The notes under the pieces: generated by a model
What the model was told of the DNA's origin: nothing
Database searches by the model: none
Seen by the model: only the letters and a program-made list of their open reading frames with translations
Made by a program: the position numbers and the translations under genes
Shown here: piece by piece, positions 20,483-32,088 of the stretch
How the letters are laid out: the number at the start of each line of letters is the position of its first letter
How positions within the stretch are numbered: the first letter of the stretch is position 1
From: Pyrus communis
Lineage: Eukaryota; Streptophyta; Magnoliopsida; Rosales; Rosaceae
Assembly (NCBI RefSeq): GCF_963583255.1
Contig: NC_084809.1
Span: forward strand, 563,001-627,000
Direction: 5' to 3'
DNA length: 64,000 nt

Positions 20483-21585
20483 TCAATCCCGGCTCTTGGT
20501 CTTGGCGATATAATTTGCTTCAACCACAGTGGCAAACTCCGGAGTTCCATTGTTTGCATTCAACGATAAGTCGAATTTATCTGTATAAATGCCGGTGACC
20601 TCCTATAATTAGAAATATAAATCAAAATTAATTAAGGAGGTATATAGAAACATAATAAGGTGAGTAAATATTCATTCACTGAAACAAATAACAAGCTAAA
20701 TGGGCATTAAAGCAAACAAATCAATCAAGGTGGGGAGGAATAAGTATATCTCACTATCTCGTCCCCAGAAAGGGCAGAATCAATCAGATCATTCGATACT
20801 ATCACTTCCACGCATCTCGGAAGTCGACATGCAGGCACACTTCCGGAGCTCTCTTGGAGTGTGAGTATCTGATAATTCCTGGACGACGATGTTGCCTAAT
20901 GCAAGAAACAAACGGAATTGAATAATTTAAACACTTTCAACCTCTTTCTGCCAAATGATTTCAGAAGCATTTTTTGTTGTTAGAAAGTTTTTTTTTTTTA
21001 GCTAAAAACAAGGCAAGGTTTTGTATTTTTACTCGTTCTAAAACACTACCAAACAAGGCCTAATTAATTACCTGTTGCAACTTAGGAAATATGTTAGAGC
21101 ATCGGGTCACAAGCCCTCGAATGCAAATCAAGGCATCCAAATGGGTTTCGCTGCGTTCAACAACATCATGTTAGAGATTCGGGAACAAAATTGAAATCAA
21201 TATCATCAAAAAAGACGGACAATAGCCACTAAAGTAAAATTGGTTGCCCAAAGGCAAGGTGAAAAAATGAGAGTGGTTGTTCCATAAATACCTAATGTTG
21301 CGAATGGAAACGCACTTGCGGAGGTTGGTTATGCGAACGTAGATGCTTGGATGGACATTTTTGTAGTTTGGGTGTAAATTAAGCACAACATTTTTGGCAG
21401 CATCTTCAAAGGTTTCCAGAATAAGTCGGGGGGATTTGATCATCCAACGGGCAATTTGGATTTGAACGGGGAGAAGCTGCTCGTAATTGATCACCAGACT
21501 ACACTTGTTGGCTGCAACAAAACAAATGGAGCATAAATCTTTTATCTTTGTGATCCAGATTTTTAAGAGGGACAATATACATATA

Positions 21586-21620
<35 letters not shown>

Positions 21621-22016
21621 ATGTTTACCTGACACCATCTGATTGATGAGGCGCACGTACTCAACTTCAGTTTCATCATGCTGCTGCTGAACATTTTTAC
21701 TGTGATGATTGACAAAGGTGAGTAGAAATTTTTTGAATTTCTCAGCTATAAATCTTCGCACTTCATCTTTAGCAACCCACTCTTTGATCGTCCCCTCAGG
21801 AAATAACATCTTCTCAAACTTGAGATCTTGGCCGAACTCGAAGCAGTAGTACTGGTCGCAGTGGTATTCGTCTCCAAAGTAGTCGTCCTCTTCCTCGATG
21901 CCGCTAAAGTATCCGTCGTCGTCGTCAACATTGTCGTCGTCGCTAATGTATTCGTCCTCATCGAAATCCATGATTAGCTGGTCATGCCCATTCATTCCTA
22001 CTGCCATGCGTTGCAT
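20483..22016 (-). CDS. Truncated MCM2-like gene, N-terminal fragment (unit 1)
   Basis: I reconstruct five exons: 21629-22016, 21292-21511, 21072-21150, 20755-20895 and 20483-20602. All have GT-AG borders and consistent phase, giving 315 residues. Exon 1 has an acidic stretch and then KDEVRRFIAEKFKKFLLTFV and EYVRLINQMVS. Exon 2 has ANKCSLVINYEQLL and LHPNYKNVHPSIYVRITNL. Exon 3 has HLDALICIRGLVTRCSNIFP. Exon 4 has LTLQESSGSVPACRLPR and NDLIDSALSGDEI. Exon 5 has EVTGIYTDKFDLSLN and FATVVEANYIAK, then a stop. This is the MCM2 N-terminal A and OB region. The zinc-finger exon expected between exons 3 and 4 is missing, as is the whole AAA+ ATPase. Family role: MCM2-7 replicative helicase. This product could not be an ATPase. 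Retained introns exclude a retrocopy. Confidence 0.82.
21588..21619. repeat. AT microsatellite in MCM2-like intron 1
   Basis: The TA run lies in intron 1, directly after the exon 1 donor on the minus strand. It is 2 bp shorter in unit 3 than in units 1 and 2, which shifts exon 1 there relative to the other exons. Confidence 0.85.
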
Positions 22017-22100
22017 GCATAATCATTAGCTTTCAGTATTCTTAGAGAAAGCTGAATAATCACGACTTAGCGAAAACTTGAAAAGCAAACAAACAATATG

Positions 22101-22125
22101 TTTAACCCTAAACCCTATATATACT
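22101..22125 (-). promoter_or_regulatory. TATA box and telo-box of MCM2-like gene
   Basis: The plus strand has AACCCTAAACCCTATATATAC: on the minus strand a TATATATAG box about 100 bp upstream of the start codon, next to AAACCCTAA-type telo-box sequence. Telo-boxes are common in promoters of plant growth and replication genes. The fragment seems to have kept a core promoter. No clear E2F site was seen. Confidence 0.5.
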
Positions 22126-22340
22126 CTCCCTCGGAACTAGTGGAAGCCCATATGCTCAAACCGTTCAATATCCCTTAAGATCCTCCAGCGGTTAAAATTC
22201 AAGAAATCTAAAATATTTGTTAGTATATCTAAAAATCTCGGAAGAGGTAGTGTTGAAGATTTCACAATCAATTCATATCAAAACATCGGGTACGTACTAC
22301 AATCAGAATTACAAAATAATAACAATAACAATTAAAAACA

Positions 22341-22381
<41 letters not shown>

Positions 22382-22777
22382 TAATTATTTAAGTGTTACG
22401 CACTGTTAGCATGTGAAGATGGTGTGGTGCGGTGCTGCAGCTGATCGATCGGTTTTGATCAACCCTTTGCTCCTTCTGAAAACTGTGACTGAGAAGCTAG
22501 CGGAATCCAGATGATGTGATCAATTTCTTTAGCCTTAAGTTAGGGTTTTCAAGTCCAAGGAGGGAGAGATTAATTAAAGTCCTTTAAGAGTCAGGAGTTT
22601 TGATTGATGTTGGGACCCCTCCAATAAGCTTTATACGCCCGAGGTCCTCATTCCATTTAGTTTACTCTCCTAATCCAACTCAACCTTTTTTTTTAATTTT
22701 TTTTTTCTTTTTCCGTCTCTTTTTCGAGGATGGGGACATATTTGCAGTGGCACTAGAGCCAAGAAAACTCTCACCTC
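22126..22777. other. 5' flank of MCM2-like gene with GA microsatellite
   Basis: Contains a GA run (about 22341-22377), which is CT on the gene's strand, then T-rich sequence (22687-22720). The end of this segment (TTGCAGTGGCACTAGAGCC through GAAGTTCGATTCCCCCC) resembles a tRNA-type A/B-box pair followed by poly-T, so a SINE-like remnant is possible. No gene seen. Confidence 0.4.
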
Positions 22778-23826
22778 ACCGAAGTTCGATTCCCCCCATC
22801 CTCAAATCTAACTAATGACCTTTTTTTTTTCTTTTTTTTTTTTTTTTTTTTAAATCCCTTTCTATCACCAATTCGAGACGAACAGTCGAAGTAGAAGGAT
22901 CATCAATGCGGAAACAATCTGAATTAAATTGCTCTCAAAATCAATATTTAGTAAACCTTTTTGATAACCAATTCGAGACCAAAGCCAGGCAAAAGGGCCA
23001 CGTTTTGTACCCAGCTCGAAGGATCAGAGCTTCAGCAGAGAGAGGAGCTGAGTATGGAGAAGTCACTAACCGCCTTTGTACCCAGCTCGAAGGAGAGACG
23101 GTTATCCACGTGGAACCGGCTGCAACGGATTTGATATTTTGCAATTGGTGTACCGTTTTGGTTTCCTAAATGTAAGTGACCTATCTTAAATTGTTTTAAA
23201 ATTTTAAATTCGTTTATAATACATTTTTTTTATGATTTGTTAAAATTGTTTCTCTTAAAACTCTGCAAAACCAATATAGACGTACATGCATGTTTTTCAC
23301 GTTATTTTCATATGTACTGAGTTTTGTCGATTCTTCAAATCTTTATTCATAGTTTGGTGTGGAAGCATATTTTTCAATCTTGATATGTATTTCAGACTGC
23401 TCTAATGCAGGTGGTCAAAGTTTCAAATTCGTATGTAAGTGCAGCAAGCACACTACCTCGAAAAATTACTGACCTAATCAACGTATGTGAGCTTATTATG
23501 TAAATTTCCACACTTCATCCATCCCTAACCACGCAAGGAGAGTTTCTTTTTACCAAAAACGTTTGCTTCTATCTCTTTGTGGTACATGTTTGAACATATG
23601 TTTTCGTAACTAGACCTCCAAAACGGTAATTATTAGGCACATGCACGTACAAGGTCTAGATCTCGACTCGACATAAAGAAGGAATTTAACTAACAAATAT
23701 ATCAATGTAGCATGATAAATAAATTACATTTGTCGATATTTACCAAAAATTTATCCGGTATAAGTATCAAGAGAGACTTGCAAGTAAATTCAACATAGGT
23801 TGGGCAATATCAAATATCCTAGTAGT

Positions 23827-23979
23827 TTCAAGGACGATGTCGTCCGAAGCGGCAAAGAAGGCGAGGATGTGCGAGACGAAGGGCCTCTCGCCGTCGAATA
23901 AGGCTTCCCATAGGCGGATGTCGTGGCAGAGGTCGACCTCTTCGGCGGTCCAGAATGAGGCTTCCGCCTTCTTGCACAT
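23827..23979 (-). pseudogene. Ribonucleotide reductase small-subunit fragment (longer copy, unit 1)
   Basis: 51 codons read [33 protein letters not shown] and [18 protein letters not shown]. Family members (R2, RNR2/TSO2 type) read [17 protein letters not shown] and end [14 protein letters not shown], so the match is strong. R2 supplies the tyrosyl radical for dNTP synthesis in S phase. Here only the first acidic ligand region is present and the sequence then diverges (TTRIFDIAQ), so it cannot be functional. It lies about 1.8 kb upstream of the MCM2-like start codon, on the same strand. Confidence 0.85.
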
Positions 23980-24005
23980 TACCTAGATTTCGGGTATTGG
24001 CAAGC

Positions 24006-26277
24006 TGTCACAACCCGTCCCAGAATTTTAATTCCGAGGACGTGAAGTTATGAAAATGCCCTTAAACGGGACTAAGGGGCGTAAAATATGTTGTAACTTG
24101 ATGATTTGGGGATTGGGTAGGATCCCACCTCCCTCAAATCTCTCCCTCATTCCCGTGCCTTGTCTCTCTCTCTCTCCTCCCTCACAAATCTCTCATTCTC
24201 TGAGAGTTCTCTCTCTCTCCTTCGAACTCACACAGACCACCCACAAACCACCCCAAAACTATACCAACGAAGGATCTAAGACCACCATCATTCTCCTGAG
24301 GACCACACGAACACGATGGTACCAATTTTAGGTGAGTTTCACTTCGGAAAACATGGATTTCAATTTCACTGTGCGTGTGCACTGTTCATGCACACGTAAA
24401 ACTTGATGTTTTCTGGGATTTTGAAGCTTGTAGGAAGCTTGGTGAGGTCCTAAGGAAGCTCGGAGTGCTTCGTTTGAAGGATTTGGACGTCGGGATCACG
24501 AACTGTAAGTCCGGCCGAATTTTCGTATTTTTGGAAAAGTTTGATTCCGTTGTTTTTAGGCCCTAAAACTAGTCCAACGTGGTAGATTATGATTAGGGCT
24601 TCATTTTGGTATAAATTACGTGAAAAATGGACATAGGAACACGGAGAATGACAAGTTCAAAGTTTGGCCGGAGCTGTCGGGGCTTTTTCCGGCGAAACCA
24701 CGGCGAGTTAGGGGTCGAGACAGGTATGGATGTGTTCGTCTCGTTAATACCTTCATTTTGATATATAGTACGTCGAAAATGGTTAAGAAATGAAGAAGTT
24801 ATGACACTTTGAAATTTACCCAGAAATTCCGGCAAAACACTATCTCCGGCGAAACCAGTCCGGCGACGCGAGGAAGAAGACGCGCGCGTGGGCAGCGCGT
24901 GAACAGTGCGCGTGGGGGGCGCGTGAGAGCTCCAAATTGAGTTCTGAAAATTGTCACGCGTTCGTGACGTCGTGTAGATCACCGTGGTATATTCATACAC
25001 CCAAATTGAGCAACGTATGAGAAAGTTATGGACGAATGTTTGGTGTATGTGCGTTAAATAACGTCAATTTGGTTACTTTTTGTATAGGTGAAAATTATAC
25101 AGAAGAAGAATGTAACCAATCTAGGGGAGGCTCAGGGACCTATGAGACGTCGATGTGATCAGTGAGTGGGCAGTTATTTTTCAGTATATATATATATATA
25201 TACGTATGCTTGACGTATTTCCCAGAAACGTATTTTAAAAGAAATACGAATTAATTATCCTGTCATATATGCATCATATTTTAATATGTGCATTACCATA
25301 ATTATGCATACTGTTGCATGGTGCTGAGGAGGCCCAGGTAAGCTACGATTGAAATACTATCATCACATGCATTAGTAGTGGCATACATTTATATATGTGT
25401 ATTGGTGCTGTGGACGCACAGGTAAGTGCCAGGTAAGTGGTATTCATGTTGTTATGCAGTAGTAGGTTGAGAGGATTAGAGAGCTCATAATCTGCACCCC
25501 CGGTGTTAGTGCTCCCGTCCAAGGCCAGGGCACAGCCTTCACGTGTATGTTCACCAGCACCGCATGCTCGTCTTGGATCCAAGTTAGGTGCAAGCCTGTC
25601 GTGGAGACCACATTAGGTGGTTCCGACTTGTAGGTGACCCGCGATTTATCGCACAGCTTCACGTGATCGTAGCACTAGAGCATACATATATATTACACCC
25701 AGCTTGTCGTGCAGACCACGTTAGGTGGTTCCGACTCGTGTGCAGATTCAGTGATTGAGTTGAGCGTGGAGCTCTAAGTGCAGCGGTACATGTCACGTTA
25801 GGTGACTCCCGGCTGCCAGATTATATATTGTGATGTGATTACGCTTGAGCATTTACATTTATTATGAGATTCTATTGTGGCATATTCTTAAGCATGAATG
25901 GCATATTGTGAGCATGAATGGCATATCATGGAACATGATTGACATATCTATACATACGTATATATGTTTATTTTCTGGGAAATTATACTTGTTTTACGGC
26001 GAGGGGTTACAAAGTTTTGAGAAGTGTTTAGAATTGGAAAAGAATTGTTTTACTGACCCACTCAACTTTGTTTTGCGCCCCTCCAGGTTCAAGAATTGCA
26101 AAGGTGTGGTGACTACGAGGAAATTCAACGGAGTTCTGACAGAATGGACCAAATAAGGACTCACCTTCGGGTGTTGCATTTTAGAAGTAGTATATTTTAA
26201 AGCTTCCGAACTGTGCAAATGGTTACGTCACTCTCACGTGACGGCCAGCATACCCTCCTTCGGGACGGGGTGTGTCA
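24006..26277. mobile_element. Solo LTR unique to unit 1, 2.27 kb, TSD CAAGC
   Basis: Begins TGTCACAACCCGTCCC and ends GGGACGGGGTGTGTCA; CAAGC flanks it at 24001-24005 and 26278-26282. Unit 2 has the unoccupied site TTGG-CAAGC-TCCG at 46130-46134. No coding domain lies inside; small open frames there are incidental. A TG...CA end pair and 5-bp duplication fit a Gypsy-like LTR left by LTR-LTR recombination. The sequence shares GGCGAGGGGTTA and CTCCAGGTT blocks with the element at 9966/32089. Confidence 0.9.
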
Positions 26278-26282
26278 CAAGC

Positions 26283-26917
26283 TCCGTCATGGCCCAGTGC
26301 AGACAGTGCAACTGTCCAGGGCCCAGAATGTTATGGGGCACCAAAATTTGCTATACTAACAAATGTGGGGATATATAAGACAAAATAAATAAAAATTTGC
26401 AAACCCAGAAGTCGCGTCTTCTGAGTCTGACTCTTATCTTCGTATTCCTTCTTCGCAACTTGGAAGTCGCGTCGTGACACCTCACAGATCATAAAGTCAT
26501 TATTAGGTATTATTCGCTATATATATATATATATATATTTTGGACGAGAGGTATTATTTGATATTATATATTTGGTTTTCTGACTCTTTTCTTAGTAATT
26601 TATTAATTTTTACAATATATGTTTGTTGGAATGATTGCGGTCTGGCCTCTCCTCCGATTTGGCCTCTTTCTTTTTAATGGATTTATTTTTTATTGCAGTT
26701 TGATAATGGATTTATGGCTCTATTTTGCAGCCAAATGTGAGACTGCATTTTGAGACGTCTGCAAAACCCGATTGGCGACTGCAAATTGCAAAACTCCTCG
26801 TCTACGAATTTCAGATTGGCATGGTTTGCTAGCTTGGGTTGATAATATTAGGTACTTTTTATAATGTATATTAGTAATTTTCTATTATATAGTTGGAATG
26901 ATATGTGCAATGATAAT
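26283..26917. other. Spacer with AT microsatellite, no gene seen
   Basis: AT-rich sequence with a TA run near 26519-26538 that is shorter in unit 2 (46371-46386). The unit-0 deletion ends in this segment (match resumes at 26554). I recognise no gene. Confidence 0.5.
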
Positions 26918-27086
26918 TGTCACATCCCGCCCCGGGCCCCCATCACATCTCTGGCTCGACTCCATCGTAACACGATATTGTCCGGTTTGGGCCCCAAACA
27001 CACTCTCACGATTTTGTTTCTGGGAACTCACGAGCAACTTCCCAAGAGGTCACCCATCCTGGGATTGCTCTAGCCCAAACTCGCTT
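26918..27086 (-). mobile_element. Truncated Cassandra LTR (unit 1)
   Basis: Same remnant as 4804-4971, with one extra C in the GGGCCCCC run. Its truncation point lies next to a short duplication of TTTCACTTTGCTACTCTC. Confidence 0.8.
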
Positions 27087-27972
27087 TCACTTTGCTACTC
27101 TCTTTCACTTTGCTACTCTCCCCGTGCAAGTCCACCCAACAAATTAATTTTACCAAAATAATTGAATTAACACCCCAAGACCCGATCTCTCCCTCCCAAC
27201 CATTGACAGTGCCAGGTCTCATTTGGTATTAATGTTATATTGAATTTTGGTGTATGCCTATTTAACTGAAAAATTATAGGGTGGGAGAGAGAGATGCAAC
27301 ACGAAGGAGAGAGAATTTGATGAATTGTAATGTGGATGTTATGTCACCTTATTATTCGTTTATTTATTTATAATAGTAGGAATGTAAATTGCTTACCTTT
27401 TAGTTATTACAACTATCTAAAAGATACCACAGAATCCTAATATGATTTATGCAATCACTTTTCTAACCAAATTAAGACTGCAACATATTTTTATTATTTA
27501 TTATTTTATTTACAAATCATAGTTTTGTGCGTGGATCAAATATCAATTCCCCCCCACCACCCAAAAAAGAAAAGAAAAAGAGAATATATTATGTAGAGTG
27601 ATTGGGTATGATTTGGTTTGGTCGGTCGGTTTGTAATTTTCTTTTTTGAAAAAAAATATTGTTCCTCCTGGAATGTGGAAGAATGTGAAAGTTAATTTTT
27701 GGGGTATTTTAGTTCCCTCCCCCTCCCCCCCCCCCCCCCCCCCAAAAAAAGAAAAGAAAAAGAGAATATATTATGTAGAGTGATTGGGTATGATTTGGTT
27801 TGGTCGGTCGGTTTTATTTGTAATTTTCTTTTTTGAAAAAAAATATTGTTCCTCCTGGAATGTGGAAGAATGTGAAAGTTAATTTTTGGGGTATTTTAGT
27901 TGGATGAAGAAAGAGTTCAGGGTTTGGGATGTTGGGCGGAAGAGAGATCGGATTTTGGCTTGTTTTAGTTGA

Positions 27973-28401
27973 GGGTAATGCTACGTAAACTAAATTTGTA
28001 GATAAAATTTTGCAAACTAAATGACATGAAAGACGATGGTTGAGTTATTACATAAGCATTGATAAACGTGGTATTTCCTAATGATGACACATCATTTAGT
28101 TTACAAATTAACTAAATGACATGGAAGGTGATGATTAGGTTGTTACTTAAGCATTGATAAACGTACTAATTCCTATTGGTGACACATCATTTAGTTTACA
28201 AATTTAGGAGAGATTTTTCAATGTGACCGTCACACGGGGTGGTACACCACGTGTTGCTATATAAATGGTGGGATGTGTGTTAAAAAATTAATAACTTAAA
28301 AAATAAAAATTTTCACTACTTACATAAAAACATGTGGTGTACCACCTGTATTCCCGTCACAACTAAAAATTTGTTCAAATTTAGCTTCCCTAGCATCACC
28401 C
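27973..28401. mobile_element. GGGTAATGCTA MITE with nested MITE (unit 1)
   Basis: Collinear with 5859-6287, same ends and internal direct repeats. The nested Mutator-type MITE occupies 28208-28375 between CAAATTTAG repeats. Confidence 0.65.
28208..28375. mobile_element. Nested Mutator-type MITE (unit 1)
   Basis: 168 bp, flanked by CAAATTTAG at 28199-28207 and 28376-28384; same as the unit 0 copy. Confidence 0.8.
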
Positions 28402-29327
28402 TTTAGTTGAAGACCACTACTCATCTAGTAATTATGTAAAACATTTACCCGCGAATGTGGAAATTGATTTGTGCAAAATAAGCATAGATGTGGGCATAGA
28501 CATGTGTTTATGCAATAATACAAGGCAGAAAAATAATATTTCAACTAGGAACATTATAGAAGATCCTTAGCTCCGCACAGTATAGAGATTAGCATACTTC
28601 GCCCAAGTTCGATTCCCACACCACCCCCCCCCCCCCCCCCCCCCCCCCCTCAAATCTAACTAATGACCCTTTTTTTTTTTTTTTTAAAACCTCTTTCTAT
28701 CACCAATTCGAGACGAACAGTCGAAGTAGAAGGATCATCAATGCGGAAACAATCTGAATTGAATTGGTCTCAAAATCAATATTTTGTAAACCTTTTTGAT
28801 AACCAATTCGAGACCAACCCTCAACTAGAGTCGCAGATTACCACCCCTACACCAAAGCCAGGCAAAAGTTCCATATTTGCCGTGTTCGTGTCGTTTTCGT
28901 ATAATACATGTTATCTTAAAGGTTCATGTCATGTTACATCCATTATCTTAACGTACGGATTCTTAACAAGTCGGGTCATTTTACCCCGTTATGACCCGTT
29001 AAGAATTCTTTTTCTTCCTAAATTTGCTCATATCACATTACCACATAAATATTACTTAAAAACAAAAAACCACAAATTTCACCAACCCTAGAAACGAAAA
29101 ACCCTAAATTGAAGAAACGAAACCAATCTTAACTTGAAAACTAATTCGAAGCAAAACCCTATATTTTCAAAGTAATTCGAAAGAATCAAATAGGAAGTAA
29201 AAGGTAAACTCATACTAAAAAGTCGAATACGAATGCGAAGTAAAAGTTATAAATGGTAATCATAAGAAGAAGTAAAAGTATATAATTGTTTTTCAGATAA
29301 AGGTAACATCTGAAACGTACGCAGCCA

Positions 29328-30168
29328 TCACTCGATATCGATCTCGATCATGTCACGCACACCTCGCGATGGCAGCACCCTTGAAAAAGAAAAAGAAAAC
29401 TACAGTCAGTTAAAAACCCACATGATACAAATTATTAAAACTTAAAAGGGAATTAAGCAAATGAAATCAAGCAAGCAAGATGTTCAGAGACGTACCTTTT
29501 AACCTGAAACATGTGGATTGCAAACAAATGCTCCCTCATCTTAGCTATCTCACCCCTGCGCCTCGCGGGCTCCCCAACCTTGAAGGCAGTTCCAGGCATC
29601 CTCCCTGTAGACCCCGAGGCATAGCGTTTCTTCAGCGACCAGGAGGAATACTTCACTTCAAATCTAAGTCTGCACCTTCGCACATAGCCGTCATCCAACC
29701 TGACCAAAATGTTGTGTACATCATTCCAGCTTGTCAGCTGCTGGCGGGTTGCTTCGCCAAGCCTGAAAATCCTCTTGCCCAGGTGCATGAACACGGGCAC
29801 ATTGGCAGAATGCGTGTCTTCTTGCCGAATGTTCCTGACATAGTTTTTGGTCAGGAGCCCAGAACCAAGAATCAGGGCAAGCACACAAAATAATGCTTCG
29901 ATTGGGAAACAGATGGAGTTGTAGCCAGCCAAATTAAAATTTAAAGGGTTTAAAATCACATAAATATATCAAGTCATTTCTCAAATTCCAAGAAGCTGAA
30001 TTTATACACATATGATAGTAAATAAGCAAGTGAGTCAGTCCTACCAGACACGGGGCCTCGCCATTTCTTCAACATTAGGAAGCATTTCTTCAACATTAGG
30101 AATCATTTCTTCGGATCGCGCGACACCGCCTTCCAAAACAATTTGAAAGAAAAATAAATAAACATTTT

Positions 30169-30221
<53 letters not shown>

Positions 30222-30297
30222 CTTCGGATCGAGCGTCACCGCCTTCCAAAACAATGGAAAGAAATATAAAGAAAACGAACGAGAGAAAAAGAGAGAA

Positions 30298-30328
<31 letters not shown>

Positions 30329-30393
30329 TGGAGACCTGCCATTTCTTCAACATTAGGAAGCATTTCGCTGCATTGATCGTCACCGCCTCCCAT
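29328..30393 (-). CDS. Unrecognised multi-exon gene or captured fragment (unit 1)
   Basis: Second copy of the gene described at 7211-8272. The first ATG is at 30391-30393 and the stop at 29328-29330; the last exon is 29328-29379. The 168-codon open stretch around the penultimate exon (29453-29959) is identical in all three copies. The only visible differences lie in the CT tracts of the intervening region. The transposon flanks match those that enclose the MCM2 fragment at 20216-22777. Confidence 0.4.
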
Positions 30394-30414
30394 AGCAAGA
30401 AAAATCAAGAAAGC

Positions 30415-30456
<42 letters not shown>
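30172..30456. repeat. GA/CT microsatellites (unit 1)
   Basis: Three GA runs in the same places as unit 0, with slightly different lengths. Confidence 0.8.
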
Positions 30457-30458
<2 letters not shown>

Positions 30459-31327
30459 CAGAGCTTCAGCAGAGAGAGGAGCTGAGTATGGAGAAGTCAC
30501 TATCGCCTTTGTACCCAGCTCGAAGGAAAGACCGTTATCCACGTGGCCGAACCGGCTGTATCAAATGGAGAAGTCACTAACCGTCTCTGTACCCAGCTCG
30601 AAGGAGAGACCGTTATCCACGTGGCCGAACCGGCTGCAACGGATTTGATATTTTGCAATTGGTGTACCGTTTTGGTTTCCTAAATGTAAGTGACGTATCT
30701 TTAATTGTTTGAAAATTTTAAATTCGTTTATAATACATTTGTGTATGATTTGTCAAAATTGTTTCTTTTAAAACTGCAAAACTAATATAGAAGTACATGC
30801 ATGTTTTTCACGTTATTTTCATATGTACTGAGTTTTGTCGATTCTTCAAATCTTTATTCATAGTTTGGTGTGGAAGCATATTTTTCAATCTTGATGTGTA
30901 TTTCAGACTGCTCTAATCCAGGTGGTCAAAGTTTCAAATTCGTATGTAAGTGCAGCAAGCACGCTACCTCGAAAAATTACTGGCCTAATCAACGTATGCC
31001 AGCTTATTATGTAAATTTCCACACTTCATCCATCCCCAACCACTCAAGGAGAGTTTCTTTTTACCAAAAACGTTTGCTTCTATCTCGTTGTGGTACATAT
31101 TTGAACATATGTCAATGTAGCATGATAAATAAATTACACATCAACTCGTACAAGTTCTAGATCTCGACTCGACATAAAGAAGTAATTTAACCAACAAATA
31201 TATCGATGTAGCATGATAAATAAATTACATTTGTCGATATTTACCAAAAATTTATCCGGTATAAGTATCAAGAGAGACGTGCAAGTAAATTCAGCATAGG
31301 TTGGGCAATATCAAATATCCTAGTAGT

Positions 31328-31442
31328 TTCCAGGACGATGTCGTCCGAAGCGGCAAAGGAGGCGAGGATGTGCGAGACGAAGGGCCTCTCGCCGTCGAAT
31401 AAGGCTTCCCATAGGCGGATGTCGTGCCAGAGGTCGACCTCT
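31328..31442 (-). pseudogene. RNR small-subunit fragment fused to CACTA end (unit 1)
   Basis: Same sequence as 9205-9319, with [14 protein letters not shown] where the longer fragment at 23827 has FFAASDD. Two paralogous RNR fragments thus occur in every intact unit, about 7.5 kb apart in unit 1. Confidence 0.8.
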
Positions 31443-31484
31443 GTCGTAAATAGAGGGTCGCAAAAGAGTCTTTTTCTTGTAGTG
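31439..31484 (+). mobile_element. CACTA 3' terminal remnant (unit 1)
   Basis: 46-bp CACTA end (TTCTTGTAGTG) followed by the CCAAGACCTG flank; same junction as 9316-9361. Confidence 0.8.
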
Positions 31485-32088
31485 CCAAGACCTGATCTCT
31501 CCCTCTCAACCATTGTCTGAGCCAAATCTCATTTGGTATTAATATTATATTGAATTTTGTTGTAGGTCTATTTAACTTAAAAATTATAGGGTGGGAGAGA
31601 GAGGTGCTGTGCGAAGGAGAGAGAATTTGATAAATTGTGATGAAGATGTTATGTCACCTCATTATGCGTTTATTTATTTATAATAATAGGAATGTAAATT
31701 TCTTACCTTTTGGTTATTGCAACCATCTAAAAGATACTACAGAATCCCAATATGATTTACGCAACCACATTTCTAACCAAATTAAGACTGCAACATATTT
31801 TTATTATTTATTATTTTATTTACAAGTCATAGTTTTGTGCGAGGATCAAATATCAATGAAAAACAAATACGTTGATCATTTGATATGTCATCAATGAAAA
31901 ACAAATACGTTAATCAATATTTAAATAACAATCTAAATTATCAATAACCACGTCATGTGGTTTGCAAAATTTGGTATAAATAGTTTGCCTCCCTTCCATT
32001 AACAATTAACTTTTCTTAACTTTGTCTTTATATTAATTTTCTTACCAATTAATTCATTATCAACCAATGTAAACTCATTACCAATTAA

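Noticed and set aside
22730..22860. tRNA gene
   Set aside because: There is a B-box-like GTTCGATTCC and a weak A-box-like stretch, but no cloverleaf could be drawn; at most a SINE-like remnant.
24006..26277. DNA transposon with terminal inverted repeats
   Set aside because: The inverted ends are short and imperfect, start TG and end CA, with a 5-bp duplication and a larger related family member, which fits a solo LTR better.
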